Shown here: piece by piece, positions 10,259 to 21,638 of the stretch
Layout of the letters: every line of letters begins with the position of its first letter
How positions within the stretch are numbered: position 1 is the first letter of the stretch
DNA from: Piper betle
Taxonomy: Eukaryota; Streptophyta; Magnoliopsida; Piperales; Piperaceae
Assembly: GCA_033002965.1 (NCBI GenBank)
Contig: JAURVB010013220.1
Span: 173,791 to 237,790, forward strand
Reading direction: 5' to 3'
Length of the DNA: 64,000 nucleotides
Program-made: the position numbers and the translations under genes
Notes under the pieces: generated by a model
Told to the model about the DNA's origin: nothing
The model's input: the letters and a program-made list of their open reading frames with translations, nothing else
The model's database searches: none

Positions 10259-11222
10259 GGATCTTGCCATCAAGTTGATGCCTGGCACAACCCCAATTTC
10301 GAGAGCTCTGTATAGGATGGTACCTCTGGAGCTCAAGGAACTGAAGGAACAACTACAGACACTGTTGGACCAAGGATTCATCAGACCGAGCGTTTCCCCT
10401 TGGGGCGCACCAGTGCTATTTGTGAGGAAGAAGGATGGAAGCATGCGGTTATGCATAGATTATAGGATGCTAAACCATGCAACAGTTAAGAACAGATACC
10501 CTCTTCCTCGTATTGATGATTTATTTGACCAGTTGAGCTTAGTAGTTGTCTTTTCGAAGATTGATTTGAGATCAGGATACTACCAACTGATGATTAGAGC
10601 AGAAGACATCCCGAAGACTGCGTTCAGGAAGAGATATGGACACTACGAGTTTCTGGTCATGCCGTTTGGATTGACCAATGCTCCAGCAACATTTATGGAC
10701 TTGATGAACAGAGTGTTCAATCAGTACTTGGAGCAGTATGTGATCGTCTTTGTGGATGACATACTGGTATATTCTTCATCTAAGGAAGAACATGTGCAAC
10801 ACCTGAGGATTGTGTTGCAAACACTGAGAGAGCATAGGTTATATGGGAAATTTTTGAAGTGCAGTTTCTGGTTGTCAGAGGTGAATTTTCTTGGCCACAT
10901 CATCTCAGCATCAGGCATCTCAGTGGATCCAGCTAAGATAGAGGCAATAGTGCAGTGGGAACAACCGAAGACGCCTACGGAGGTTCAGAGTTTTCTGGGA
11001 TTGGCTGGATACTACAGACGGTTCATTCTGGACTTCTCTTCCATAGCAGCCCCTCTGACGCGACTGACTAGGAAAGAGGAACGGTTCATATGGACAGACG
11101 AATGTGAGCGGAGTTTCAAGAGGTTGACTTCGGCACCTATCCTCGCATTGCCTGAGGGACATGAGGATTTTGTAGTGTATACTGATGCCTCAGGGATTGG
11201 CTTAGGTTGTGTTTTGATGTAG
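10259..11222 (+). pseudogene. pol: Element A pol: reverse transcriptase (protease missing)
   Basis: Open frame 10188-11222; the real pol part begins near 10259 ([14 protein letters not shown]). RT signatures are in order: [66 protein letters not shown], and the catalytic FVDD (10749-10760). The start of RNase H (TDASGIGLG, 11181 on) is in the same frame, then a TAG at 11220-11222. No aspartic protease (DSG/DTG) lies between the zinc knuckle and RT: the gag-side sequence runs straight into the RT linker and the frame changes at the join. The enzyme would copy the element RNA into DNA. Confidence 0.9.
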
Positions 11223-12230
11223 AAGGATAAGGTTATTGCTTATGCATCTCGTCTGCTCAAGGTGCATGAGCGTAACTATCCTACTCATGACCTAGAACTT
11301 GCTGCAGTCATATTCGCTTTCAGAATATGGAGGCACTATCTATATGGGACATCTTTCAGACTTCTAACTGATCACCAGAGTCTGAAATATATCTTCACGC
11401 AGAAGGATCTGAATAGCAGACAGAGGAGATGGTTGGAGATGTTAGCTGATTACGAGGTCGACATAGCATACCATGAGGGCAAAGCAAATGTGGTAGCCGA
11501 TGCATTGAGCAGGAAGCCAGGATTCTTGTACACCGCAGGATTAGCAGCATTGTCAGTGACCGAGCACACTACGAGCCAGAGACAGTTAGTTGGGATGATG
11601 GCGCGACTTACGATTCATCCAAGCATGCTTGAGCAGATTCGGATTGCACAGGAGGCAGATCCGCAGTTGAAGCAATGGTTGGAACACGGAACACATCAGG
11701 AATTGGCCAGGGATACAGACGGATTAGTCAGATTGAGAGGCCGACTATTCGTGCCTAATGTTCTAGAGTATCCCGGACTTCGAAGTACTATTCTTCACGA
11801 AGCTCACACGTCGAGATGCTCAGTACACCCAGGTGGAGTGAAGATGTACCACAATATCCGACGAACCTATTGGTGGCCAGGAATGAAGAGAGAAGTATAC
11901 GATACAGTGGCTAGATGTTTGGTATGCCAGCAAGTGAAAGCCGAGCACGTACGTCCAGGTGGAATGCTACAACCGTTGGAAACTCCAGAGTGGAAGTGGG
12001 AGAGTGTAGCTTACGACTTTGTAGTTGGTTTACCTAAGACCCGCCAACAAAAGGATGCGATATGGGTCATAGTGGATCGACTTAAAAAGAGTGTACACTT
12101 CATACCGATCAGGATGGACTACCCACTGACCACATTGGCTACGCTGTATAGAGATCAGATAGTCAGGTTACACGGCGTTCCACGGGAGATCATATCAGAC
12201 AGGGATCCGAGGTTCACATCGTGATTTTAG
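11223..12230 (+). pseudogene. pol: Element A pol: RNase H and first part of integrase
   Basis: Continues the RT frame after the TAG. RNase H landmarks are HDLELAAVIFAFRIWRHYLYG, LLTDHQSLKYIF and VVADALSRKPG (to about 11520). The integrase zinc-binding HHCC follows (HEAHTSRCSVHPGG ... CLVCQQVK, about 11797-11940), then the core with its first Asp in YDFVVGLPKT and second in IISDRDPRF. Two in-frame stops lie six bases apart, TGA 12222-12224 and TAG 12228-12230. Integrase inserts the DNA copy into the chromosome; this copy is inactive. Confidence 0.9.
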
Positions 12231-12868
12231 AAGGCTTTTCTGGCAGCTATGGGCACAGAATCGAGATTCAGCACAACTTTCCATCCTCAAATAGACGGAC
12301 AGACGGAAAGAACCATACAGACCCTGGAAAACTTGCTTCGCGCATGTATCCTGGATTTCAGAGGGAGTTGGGAAGAACACCTACCTCTGGTGGAATTCTC
12401 CTACAATAACATCTATCAGGCCACAATTGGAATGGCACCATTCGAAGCATTGTACGGTAGACCATGCAGATCCCCAGTGTGTTGGGTGCAGGGCAGCGAA
12501 CCATAGTAGTTGGGCCAGAAATGATCCAGCAGACACAAGAGGTGGTAATGAGGATTAGAAGAAGAATGAGGTCAGCTGAAGATAGACAAAAGAGTTATAC
12601 AGATCAGCGCAGACATGAGGTTCATTTCGCGTTAGGAGATTACGTTCTCCTGAACATCTCTCCGACTAAGGGAAACACGAGATTCGGGACGCGAGGGAAA
12701 CTCAGTCCGCGCTATATTGGACCCTTTGACGTGATTGAGCGCATTGGACCAGTGGCATATAGGCTAGCATTGCCTCCTCACCTATCAGCTGTGCATGATG
12801 TCTTCCACGTGTCAATGTTGAAGAAGTATCACCCTGACAACTCTCATGTTGTCAGATTCAAAGAGTAG
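12231..12868 (+). pseudogene. pol: Element A pol: integrase core end and C-terminal domain
   Basis: Same frame to TAG 12504-12506, with the third catalytic residue in GQTERTIQTLE (35 residues after the second Asp, the classic D35E spacing) and [17 protein letters not shown] frameshift near 12500 moves to another frame ending at 12868, which carries [48 protein letters not shown] and [13 protein letters not shown]. This is the DNA-binding tail of gypsy integrases. Confidence 0.85.
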
Positions 12869-13095
12869 AGCTGCAACCGGACCTGATGTACCCAGAGGAT
12901 GCAGTCCAAATCGTGGACCGAAGAGTGAAGATTCTCCGTGGAAAAGAAGTTCCCCTACTACGAGTGCAATGGACCCGACGAGGAGTTGAAGAAGCTATGT
13001 GGGAACGAGAAGATGAGATGAGGAAGCGATACCCGGAGTTGTTCGAGCAACCAGCTTCACAACAAGATACTACGCCAACATGTACATTTAGATGA
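12869..13095 (+). pseudogene. pol: Element A pol: chromodomain-like tail
   Basis: After a second small frameshift near 12866 the frame starting at 12886 reads AVQIVDRRVKILRGKEVPLL and EEAMWEREDEMRKRYPELF, then stops at 13095. This is the C-terminal segment of Tekay/Del-type pol, which resembles a chromodomain and is thought to guide insertion to heterochromatin. The domain call is from its wording and position, not a structural match. Confidence 0.8.
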
Positions 13096-13146
13096 AGAAC
13101 ATGGTTGAAACTTCCTTAGCTAAAATTTTTAGGACGAAATTTTTCT

Positions 13147-13158
13147 AAGGAGGGAAGG
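13147..13158 (+). other. Polypurine tract of element A
   Basis: AAGGAGGGAAGG one base before the TGTAAAAC of the right LTR. The tract primes plus-strand DNA synthesis. The upstream motif AGGACGAAATTTTTCTAAGG recurs in D, E, F and the TRIM. Confidence 0.9.
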
Positions 13159-13159
13159 T

Positions 13160-15947
13160 TGTAAAACCCATGACTCGAGTCAGAGTTTTACGGGAGTGAA
13201 CCAGTCGGTTCAACTGTCGGTTCGAGTCGAGTCAGCTTCATGGACCGCGAGCTGAGTTGAGGCCAGCTGTGAGTTATGAGCGATGAGGGTCATGTATGCT
13301 CAAATGTACGATGATAACGCCTAAAAGATGATGAAAAATGGGTTATCAAGTATATGGAGGTATGCAGTATTGATTGTTATTTTTATTTGATCGTAGAATA
13401 GTTCTAGGCCGAATAACGCATTAGGACGCGTTGGATTATATTCGGATGGGCTATTAGTTATAGAGCATGCCATTTGGATGTTGTTGTGCTTGTTTTATTT
13501 TATGGAATTTTTCCATATTTTTCTAGATTTTTTTAGGATTTATTACGAACTAGTTATTATTTTGACTCTAGTAGGAATCGAGTCAATACTTATTTACGAG
13601 TTTGCCATTGAGAATACTTCTTCTTTCTCCCGACACTTACCCTTCCAAACCCTAGCCACGCCGCCCACGGTCATCGCCGCCACCGCCGATCAACGCCGCC
13701 CCGCCCCGACGTGCAGTCGCCGTGCCGCCACGACCCACCCGGACCACCATCTCGCCGCCACGACGTCGGAATCGCCCCATGAAACCACCTCGGCCGTCGC
13801 CACTCCGAGCCACCCTGACGACCACCCCCTCGCCGTCGCCGACGTTTCCCCCACCATCCCGACCACCGTCGAGGCCGGCTGCAGCCTCGATCGGAGCACG
13901 CCGTCACCGCCGCCCATTTTCGATGCGGCTGTCGACGGCCATCGCCACCTCGGCTACCTTGTTTGACACCGCCATCGGACCAAGCTCATCGAGCTGGTGC
14001 TGATAGACCCCCTGATTGCTTCGTCCCGAATCGTCGCCGGAAAACCGCTGACACTCGCCGGGAAAACCGCCGGAACCGCCGAAAAATTGGATTCGTGGGA
14101 AATTCGCCAGATCATCCACCGAATGCACCTGGTCCAATCTGATCGGACTTTGGACGCTGCTAGGTGCCGAATTCGAGTTTCGAGCCACGAAACGGAAACC
14201 CTAGCCGTCACCGATTTTCGACGACGCGAGGTATAATTTATTTTAATTTAATTATTTGAAAGTATTGATTATTAGAATTACATGCTAGGATTGGTGAATT
14301 GTATGTTATAATAATATATATAAATGTAGATTTGATTAAGGATAAAATGTGAAATTTGCTTGATTGAGTGGTGTTAAAAATGGTGGCTAAGAAATAAATT
14401 AGGGTAACTAGGTAATGATCATGATCTATTGCAAATTAGCCTAAGTAGGCTCGCTAGAATTGATATAGGTTGATGTGTGTTGATTGATGCGTGATTGTGT
14501 TGATTGTGTGTGCATGCTATAGGATGTGTAATTCATCATGCGGGCGTTAGTTTTTAGCTTGATTGTGTAGGTATGGTGTAGGAGCTCGCCGCCTAGGCGC
14601 GTGGTCCCGTTTGGAGCTTCTACCAGGTCCGTTTAGGACTCGTTCTCTGTTTTACACTACTCTATTGTATATTTGATTTATCATGTGCAGGACGAGTTAA
14701 GTGGCGTTTTATCGGATCCCACTTAACTCGGGCCATTTAGCCAACAGTTTTATTTCGGATTAATAACCCTCGAGGATGAGATCCCTCGAGTTTGTTTTCG
14801 AACTTCAGATCCAGCTCATGATGCCTTCGGGCCTATTGTATAAATCCCAACCTCGGCCTATATATGTATAGTTTTCGTGTTTTTGGTGAGAGATGGGATG
14901 AGGGGTACTTGTGGCCACGTCTTCAGATAGGGCTTGTGCTCGGAAGAGCGGGCTCTGGAGCTGGGGAGAACCCACTTCGTTCCCGAAGGATCCGGACAAC
15001 TCCACCTTTGACTTCCTCAAACCCGGAGAAGTGTGGAGGTTTACGGGTACTGCAATGCAGTGCATGTCTAGACTTGTGGTTCAAAGGGTACTGAAGGCGA
15101 CTGCCTGAGAGTGCTCGGCCTTTGTGCTCATGGCCAGGAGTAATATGGAAGGTGCAGAGGGCGGTAAGGAATGAAATTTGATGCGAGAAGTGATAGAGAA
15201 ATGGCCGAGGTATGAGAATGAGAAAGAAAGGGGATGCTGTCGACCCAGGGCGACGGCCCGACGGCAACGGCTCCCGTATGTGCCCTGATGAGAGTTCTTG
15301 AGGAAGTATATGGTTTTGATTCAACAGGAGAGTTTGCTCTCATGTGCCAGATTGATATTAGTTATTTTCCGGGCCGGTAACACTCGCTACTGATGGTTTT
15401 TCTATATATATGTAGGTGAGGAATGCGAGTGATGAAAGCTGTCGGGACTGCGGAGGAGCAGCACGGAACCGCGCACACATGTACCTGCCACGTGTAACGT
15501 ATGTATAATGATGGTGTGTTATTGTTATGTAAATGATAATTTTGATGTGTTTGCTTGAATGAATTGCTTGTTATGAAACGAACTGATAAATATGAATGAG
15601 TAGGGAGCCTTGGAGTTCAGACTCGGCTCGGGTAAAAACGAATGAGATAATGATTTAATGTCAATGTAGATTGTTATGTGTTATCGTATTTTCATAAAAT
15701 AGTATATATTTTATTTTGGTTTCTCATTTGTTGTTTTGTCTTATTTTGCTTGTACATCATAGCATGCATGTAGGACTCCATTAGAACCCAATCGTTCCCA
15801 TTCATACATGTCATATTTGCATCTCCATCTTGAGACGCCGAGAGTAGATCCTGGTCGGCTTAACCGAATCTAGTAGATTAACGAACGGTTCGGTCGCCGG
15901 TGACATTTCCATGTCGGTTCACAGGTGAGCCGAAACGGGGTGTTACA
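13160..15947 (+). repeat. 3' LTR of element A
   Basis: Same TGTAAAAC...GTGTTACA ends as the 5' copy, 2788 bp. The main difference is a ~39-bp deletion in the GC island, at the join near 13808, plus scattered substitutions. It keeps the hairpin (14694-14729) and TATAAAT (14839-14845). Confidence 0.95.
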
Positions 15948-15952
15948 GTTGG
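15948..15952. other. Target-site duplication of element A, right copy (GTTGG)
   Basis: Matches 5943-5947 exactly; element D integrase sequence resumes right after it. Confidence 0.95.
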
Positions 15953-17100
15953 AGAGACTTTTAGGAGGATGGGATTTCCAGGAATGAAGATAACCTCACA
16001 ATGTCTCTAATCAGTTAAGAGCGCTACCTGTCCTAAGCTGCCCTCAACCATTTACGGATGGTCTCAATAACCCTCTGCAAATCTGTAACAACTTCGAACC
16101 AAATGCCAACGGCTGTCCACCCTCAAGCCAACACATGGGAGATCTAAACGGTTTATTATACAATGTCTCAAATGGAGCCATACCAATGCTTTCTTGATAA
16201 CTGCTGTAGGCAAACTCTACCAACAAAAGATACTTATCCCACAAACCACAAAAGTTCAAGTACACATGATTTGAGAAAGTCCTCCAGGATCTGAATCGTC
16301 ATCTCGACTACCCATCTGTCTTAGGATGATACACTGTACTGAACTTGGTCTCTGTACCCAACTCTCTCTACATTAAAGTCCAAAACACAGGCATGAACAT
16401 CAAATCTTGGTTGGACACAATTCTCTCATCACCCCATGTAGCCTGATAATCTAATCTCTGTACAGTTTGGGAAAGGTATTCAAGGCTTGCATTGTCTTTT
16501 TGCACTTCGGCATGCAACGTGTCATTGGTAATGATTTTAATACAGTGCCACAAATTTGCAAGCTGCTCCTAAGTAATGGTTGTTGTTCATTGGATTCTGA
16601 GGGTTAGAATACAACACCACAACAAAAAAGGTAGTAGCTTATGATGGTACGATCTGGTACCAAGGATCATAGTTTGTAGCTAGGAAGGATGTGTTTCTTA
16701 TGTTTGCACACTGATTGGAATAAAGTGCTTTGATTTCATCAACTGGTCTACAATCACCCACACTGTATCAAGCTAGTGATGAGTAGCTGGTAGATCCATG
16801 ACAAAATCACAAGTGATATAGTCCCACTACTAATCAGGATGCAGCAAAGGCTGAAGCATCCCTCTAGGTCTCATGTGCTTGGCCTTCACCTGCTGATAGA
16901 AAAGACATCTTGATACCATGTCCAACACGCCTTTCATTAGGCCAGGCCACCAGTACAATTTGTGGATATCATGGTACATGTTCATGGATCTAGGGTGAAC
17001 CGTAAATTTGGAGTAGTGTGCCTCTTGAAGAATTTGCTGCCAAAAACTTGTGTGCACTAGCACTCTGACACATACAACTGTCCCCTCATTCAGACAAACC
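15953..17100 (-). pseudogene. Element D pol: integrase, decayed
   Basis: Minus-strand pieces in order: the HHCC zinc domain at 16830-17063 (HYSKFTVHPRSMNMYHDI, YWWPG, with the last Cys of CxxC changed to Tyr in CLFYQQVKAKH); core fragments at 16368-16553; the core end at 16044-16265 (LLVEFAYSSYQESIGMAPFE, LYNKPFRSPMC); and an LLKVSP-like stretch next to 15953. Many stops and shifts. It joins across element A to 5942. Divergence from A's integrase is clear, so D is an older, separate family. Confidence 0.8.
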
Positions 17101-18422
17101 CATCAGCATCTCTAATCAAACTAAAGTGAGCTCTTTGTGTCAACCATCTGTTCGGCAACTCATCCTCATCCTCATACTATGCTTGCCTAATCCGATCTAT
17201 CTCCGTCAAGCTAATTGCAAGCCTGGCCATTGCTGCTACCAACTCTTTGTCTAACATGTCAGCCCTCTGATCATCATACTAGATCCCCATCACTGCTATC
17301 TGTTTCCACTCGTCACTGGCCTCCAACTCTGTGCATCTGCCACTACATTTACTTTATCAAGGTGGTAGGCAATTTCAATCGCATAGTCAGCCAAGAACTC
17401 AAACCATCACCTCTGTATGTTGTTGATCTCCTTCAATGTGAAAATGCTCTTTAAGCTCCTGTGACCATTGTAGAGCTAGAAGGACACTTCATACAAGTAG
17501 TGGTGCCAAATTCAGAGGAAACACATAGCGAAGTCTAACACATAGCACATCACTCTACACCACGAAGTTATCATGGTCATCTGGAAGACTTAGGATGGGT
17601 GCTTAAGTGAGCCAATCTTTCAATGTTTTAGAGTTGTACTCATAAGTGGCAATCCACACAAAGTGTTCATCCTTTTAAGTCAGCTACATGAGAGGAGCTG
17701 CCATTGAGGAGAAACCTTGAATGAACCATTGGCAATAGCCTACAAGACCAAGAAACTCCAAATCTCTAATGCTGACTCGATGTCTCCCATCTGAGAACTG
17801 CCTCGACCTTTGTTGGACCCACTAATATACTTACCCACGATACCACGTGGCCAAGGAATACTAGATTAGACAGCAAAACTGGCCCTTAGATAGCCTAGCA
17901 TAAAACTTGTGCTCTTGGCTCTTGCGGAGTCTACAAGGATATGTGCAAGAGCATCTCGTGCTCCTTCCAAAATCCTTAGTAGATCACAATGTCATCAACA
18001 AACAATCACAAACTAATCCATATATGGTATGAACACTTGGTTTAGGAGATCCATCAATGTTGACAGGACATTCTTCAAGCCAAAGGGCATGACAAAGAAT
18101 TCATAGTGACCATATCTCGTCTTGAAGGCTGTCTCTGCACATCCACCTCTTTGATCTTGAGCAAATGATAACCTGACCAAAGGTAAATCTTCGAGAATGC
18201 AAAAGCATCACCCAACTAGTCAAATAGATCATCAATCTTGACCAAAGTACTTCACATTCACCTGGTTGAGCATTTTGTAGTCAGTGCACAACCGTAGACT
18301 ATTGTCCTTCTTCCTTACAAAGAGGATAGGAGCACCCTAGGGTGAGATGCTCGGTCTAATAAACTCCTGATCCAACAACTCTTGCAACTGCACCTTAAGC
18401 TCTCTGAGCTCAAGTGGGGGCA
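17101..18422 (-). pseudogene. Element D pol: RNase H and reverse transcriptase, decayed
   Basis: On the minus strand the RT begins at 18422 with PLELRELK and LDQEFIRPSISP. It continues through an ILFVRK-type stretch (about 18310-18340), [11 protein letters not shown] (near 18280) and VMPFGLKN (near 18090) to the active site FVDDIVIY (about 17985-18002), which is intact in wording but sits after a small frame change. RNase H is only faintly traceable below 17700. The N-terminal start of the same RT lies at 24470, beyond the C-type insertion. Confidence 0.75.
18418..18422. other. Target-site duplication of the outer C LTR, left copy (GGGCA)
   Basis: GGGCA here and at 24470-24474. Removing the insert and one copy puts element D's RT N-terminus back in register with the same codon count as in A, which supports the duplication. 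Confidence 0.8.
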
Positions 18423-18610
18423 CGTTATATCCAATACCCGGTTAATGCTACCTGGTTAATTATTATATTTTATTATTTACCCAGTTACCCGGTTAAATGA
18501 AACACGGGTGTTTTCACATACCGTAGCCATCATTTCATTTTATTTTATGAAGGACGTCCTCCACCCTAGCCTTCATTCACATTTTCTTCTCCTCTTCCTT
18601 ACCGGTGTGT

Positions 18611-18615
18611 CTTCT
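18611..18615. other. Target-site duplication of the nested C LTR, left copy (CTTCT)
   Basis: CTTCT before TGTAAAGACC at 18616; the same five bases follow the LTR at 21634-21638. Confidence 0.92.
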
Positions 18616-18819
18616 TGTAAAGACCGTGGAAAAAAAATTTTAATATATTCGACTCAGGAATGGAAGGATCGAACGCTAGAGAATTAATATTAATTAGTAT
18701 ATTCTCTACCCGATTAAGTCTACCCAGTTAAATATTTTATTCTTTACCCAGTTACCCAGTTAAAGGAATAAAATATGGGTGTTGGTGTGTTTCCACAAAC
18801 CCTAGCCGTCATTTCATTT

Positions 18820-18826
18820 TATAAAG
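18820..18826 (+). promoter_or_regulatory. TATA box of the C LTR
   Basis: TATAAAG in CATTTTATAAAGGACGCC, just after AACCCTAGCCGTC. The third C copy has TATAAAT at 47127-47133 in the same setting. Confidence 0.5.
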
Positions 18827-20779
18827 GACGCCCTCCAACCTAGCTTTCATTCGCATTCTCTTCTCCTCTTCCTTACCGGCGTGTCTTCTTCCTTGCTTAG
18901 GTATTCTTTCAATCCCCCTCTTTTTAATTTTCTTGCATACATATTTTAAGTTGATAATAAGCTGTATAATCGCAAGGATTAAAGTTTAAAATCAACAAGA
19001 AAGAAACTAAACAGAAATTAAAGTTTAATTTGGCCGACAAGTCCCATGTTTCGGCGAGATGGGTAAGCACAGGCGAGGTTGCGCCGGGAATCAGTGGCGA
19101 TGGTCGTTCCGACGTCGAAAGATGATCCTACTCTCTTCGTCGATCAGTGTAGGGTCAATCTCACGTGTGTGCATGTCAGCCTGGGGTGGTAAATGGCCAA
19201 AAACAGAGGATGGCGGCAAAAACAGAGGCTACGGCGGTGGGGGAAGAAATCCAGCCGTCTTGGGTGGCGACAGGTTTAAATATGGCCGGGGAAGGTAGAT
19301 AGGTGGTCGAGGGTGTCGAGGCGACCACCCAATTGAGGCGGCAACGCTTGGGCAAGCGATGCGGGTGTTGCCGCTGGTTGGAAGACGGCCAGAGTTGGCT
19401 GGGGCAACACCGCAACGGCATAGCAGGGCTGGAAGGCGACGATGGACAGCGGCCGGAGGTGGTCGGCAGGGGCGGCGGCGGCTGGAGGGCCACTGGAGTC
19501 GGGAACAGAGCATGCTGGAGAAGAAGAAGGAAAATAATTACCTTGGGTGGCAAACTTGTAAATAATACTTGACTCAAAATAGCACGAGTTAAATAATAAT
19601 ACCAACTTGTAAATAACACCTGACTCGATACCGACTCGAGTTAAAAATAATTCGAACTCGTAATAAATCTTTAAAAATAATTATTTTAATGGGTTATGGG
19701 TTAAAGTTACTAAATTAATTAATTATTGGATGAGGTCAACATGGACATAAGTAATAAAAATACAGTAATGATAAACGGTCGATAATTAATCAGTATAATA
19801 AAAGCGATTAAATTAAATCAGACGGTTATAAGTGATTAACAAAATAAAGATTTTACCTTTACCTTATCAAATTTAATATTAGGTAAATAAAGTGATTATT
19901 TTAATAACGAGTAAGTAATGTAGAAAATGAGTTATTAAACTATAGTCGGGTAGCAATCACTAGCACCGAACCTAAAAAGAATAATGAAAATAAATAAAGT
20001 TCGAAACTTTATTGTGTCGAATAATTTAAAATAATTGTATTAATAATATTATTTAATAATACACATTATTTTGAATAATTTAATTGATCAACTTAATTAA
20101 TTAAATTGCTATAAATAATAGTAGCGATTAAAAATTATAACCGTAAACTAAATCATCAAGATCGGGGTAAGTAATTATCATTGCAAAGGAAATTAAATAT
20201 TTGTTGATTAGTAATAATTATTTTGTCCATTGTTAAGTATTAATTAAGATTTAGATAATTAATTTAAAATGTGAAATAGGACTTAAATGATTATGGCATA
20301 GGAATAATTAATTATCTCACTAGATTTGTTGATAATTTAATATTTAATATTTTTGGAAATGATATATATATTACATATTTAGTTGCATGCATTCCTACTC
20401 GAATAAAATTATACTTATGTATAATTTTATATTCTCGTTTAGATTAGAATCATTGGTCGCAGCTGCGAGTTCAAAATATCCAAGTCTGTATAATCATTTG
20501 AAATGTTGTACTTTCCCTTGTTAGCAGCCCTGGTCGGCCTGAGCCCAGATTGTATCACCATGCGTTGTAATGCAATCAGGGTCAAGGAATTGACTCAGTC
20601 CGACACGGGGCCACACCTTTAAAATTACTATGTGTGTTACTATGGGTGTGCTTATAATTAATTGAAATGTTGTATTTACCCAAACTGGTATAATTATATA
20701 AAATGTTGTATTTTCCCAAATTGGTATAACTATATGAAATGTTTTATTATCCCAAATTGGTAGCCTTTGTCAGCACTAA

Positions 20780-21205
20780 TCTCAGAATGAGCTAGAGATG
20801 ATTTTTAATCTCAAAATGAAGTGCTCAGAATGAGCTGGGAGACTATTTCTAATCTCAGAAGGAATTAGGAGACCATGACTAATCTCGAAATGAATTGGGA
20901 GACCACCTAATCTCAGAATGAGCTGGGAGACAATTTCTAATCTTAGAATGAACTGGGAGACCATGACTAATCTCAAAATGAATTGGGAGACCACTTAATC
21001 TCAGAATGAGCTAGGAGACGATTTCTAATCTCAGAATGAACTGGGAGACTATGACTAATCTCAAAATGAATTGGGAGACCACCTAATCTCAGAATGAGCT
21101 GGGAGACATTTTCTAATCTCAGAATGAGCTGGGAGTCGACTTTTACTAATATCAAAATGATCTGAGAGACAAGTTACTAATCTCAGAATGACCTGAGGGA
21201 TAATT
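20780..21205. repeat. Minisatellite, ~28-30 bp unit, about 15 copies
   Basis: Imperfect repeats of AATCTCAGAATGAGCTGGGA followed by GAC and a short variable tail, with a loose higher-order alternation of GAGCTGG, GAACTGG and GAATTGG types. The same repeat is at 49215-49430 with fewer copies. Followed by a (TAA)n run at about 21218-21236. Confidence 0.9.
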
Positions 21206-21633
21206 ACTCTGTACTTGTGTAATAATAATAATAATAACGAGTAAAATGATAATAGGGATTACATTGACTTGTTTCATTTAATTATGCGGCTTAGTGGTTT
21301 TATTACTAACGTGGAATTGCCTCTGCAGGTGAGCAGCTTTGGGACTAAAGAATAGGAGTGTGGTTAGTGGTTCTTTTACCAACCCAGGTATGGTGAATCG
21401 ATAATAAAGTTGGACTTCCTTATTATTCTCTGGTGTTATAAATGTGGCTATGGGAAATGGTCCCAGACTGTGGGATGGTTATTTTAAATTTTAAAGAACA
21501 TGATTTATTTTTATGCTTTATATTATATGTTGCAGGACTATGTGCTGTATTTAAATTCATGTTCTGGAAGGTTACATTTACATTAACTATATTTTTTAAG
21601 TAACACTTGGTCTGGTTCGGGCGGGTCGTTACA

Positions 21634-21638
21634 CTTCT
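21634..21638. other. Target-site duplication of the nested C LTR, right copy (CTTCT)
   Basis: Matches 18611-18615; the outer C LTR continues directly with CTTGCTTAGGTATTC. Confidence 0.92.

Larger units (their letters stand above)
5948..15947 (+). mobile_element. Element A: Tekay/Del-like Ty3/gypsy LTR retrotransposon, full structure, coding region broken
   Basis: Ten-kilobase element with LTRs of 2842 and 2788 bp, a Met-tRNA primer site, gag and pol remnants in gypsy order (RT, RNase H, integrase, chromodomain-like tail), a polypurine tract and a perfect GTTGG duplication. The protease region is missing and gag is shortened, so the interior is only 4370 bp. Assignment to Tekay/Del chromoviruses rests on RT and integrase wording, the C-terminal tail and the long LTRs. 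It landed in the integrase end of element D. The LTRs differ by scattered substitutions and a ~39-bp gap near 6606-6650 of the left copy, so the insertion is fairly recent but not new. It cannot make its own protease. Confidence 0.93.
18616..21633 (+). mobile_element. Nested C-type solo LTR
   Basis: 3018 bp from TGTAAAGACCGTGG to GGGTCGTTACA, flanked by perfect CTTCT duplications and lying inside another LTR of its own family. It holds TATAAAG (18820-18826), a splice-donor-like CTTAGGTATTC (about 18896), a GC-rich island with antisense open frames (about 19040-19520), an AT-rich stretch (19600-20450), and a minisatellite. No gag, pol, PBS or PPT, so it is a solo LTR. Confidence 0.92.
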
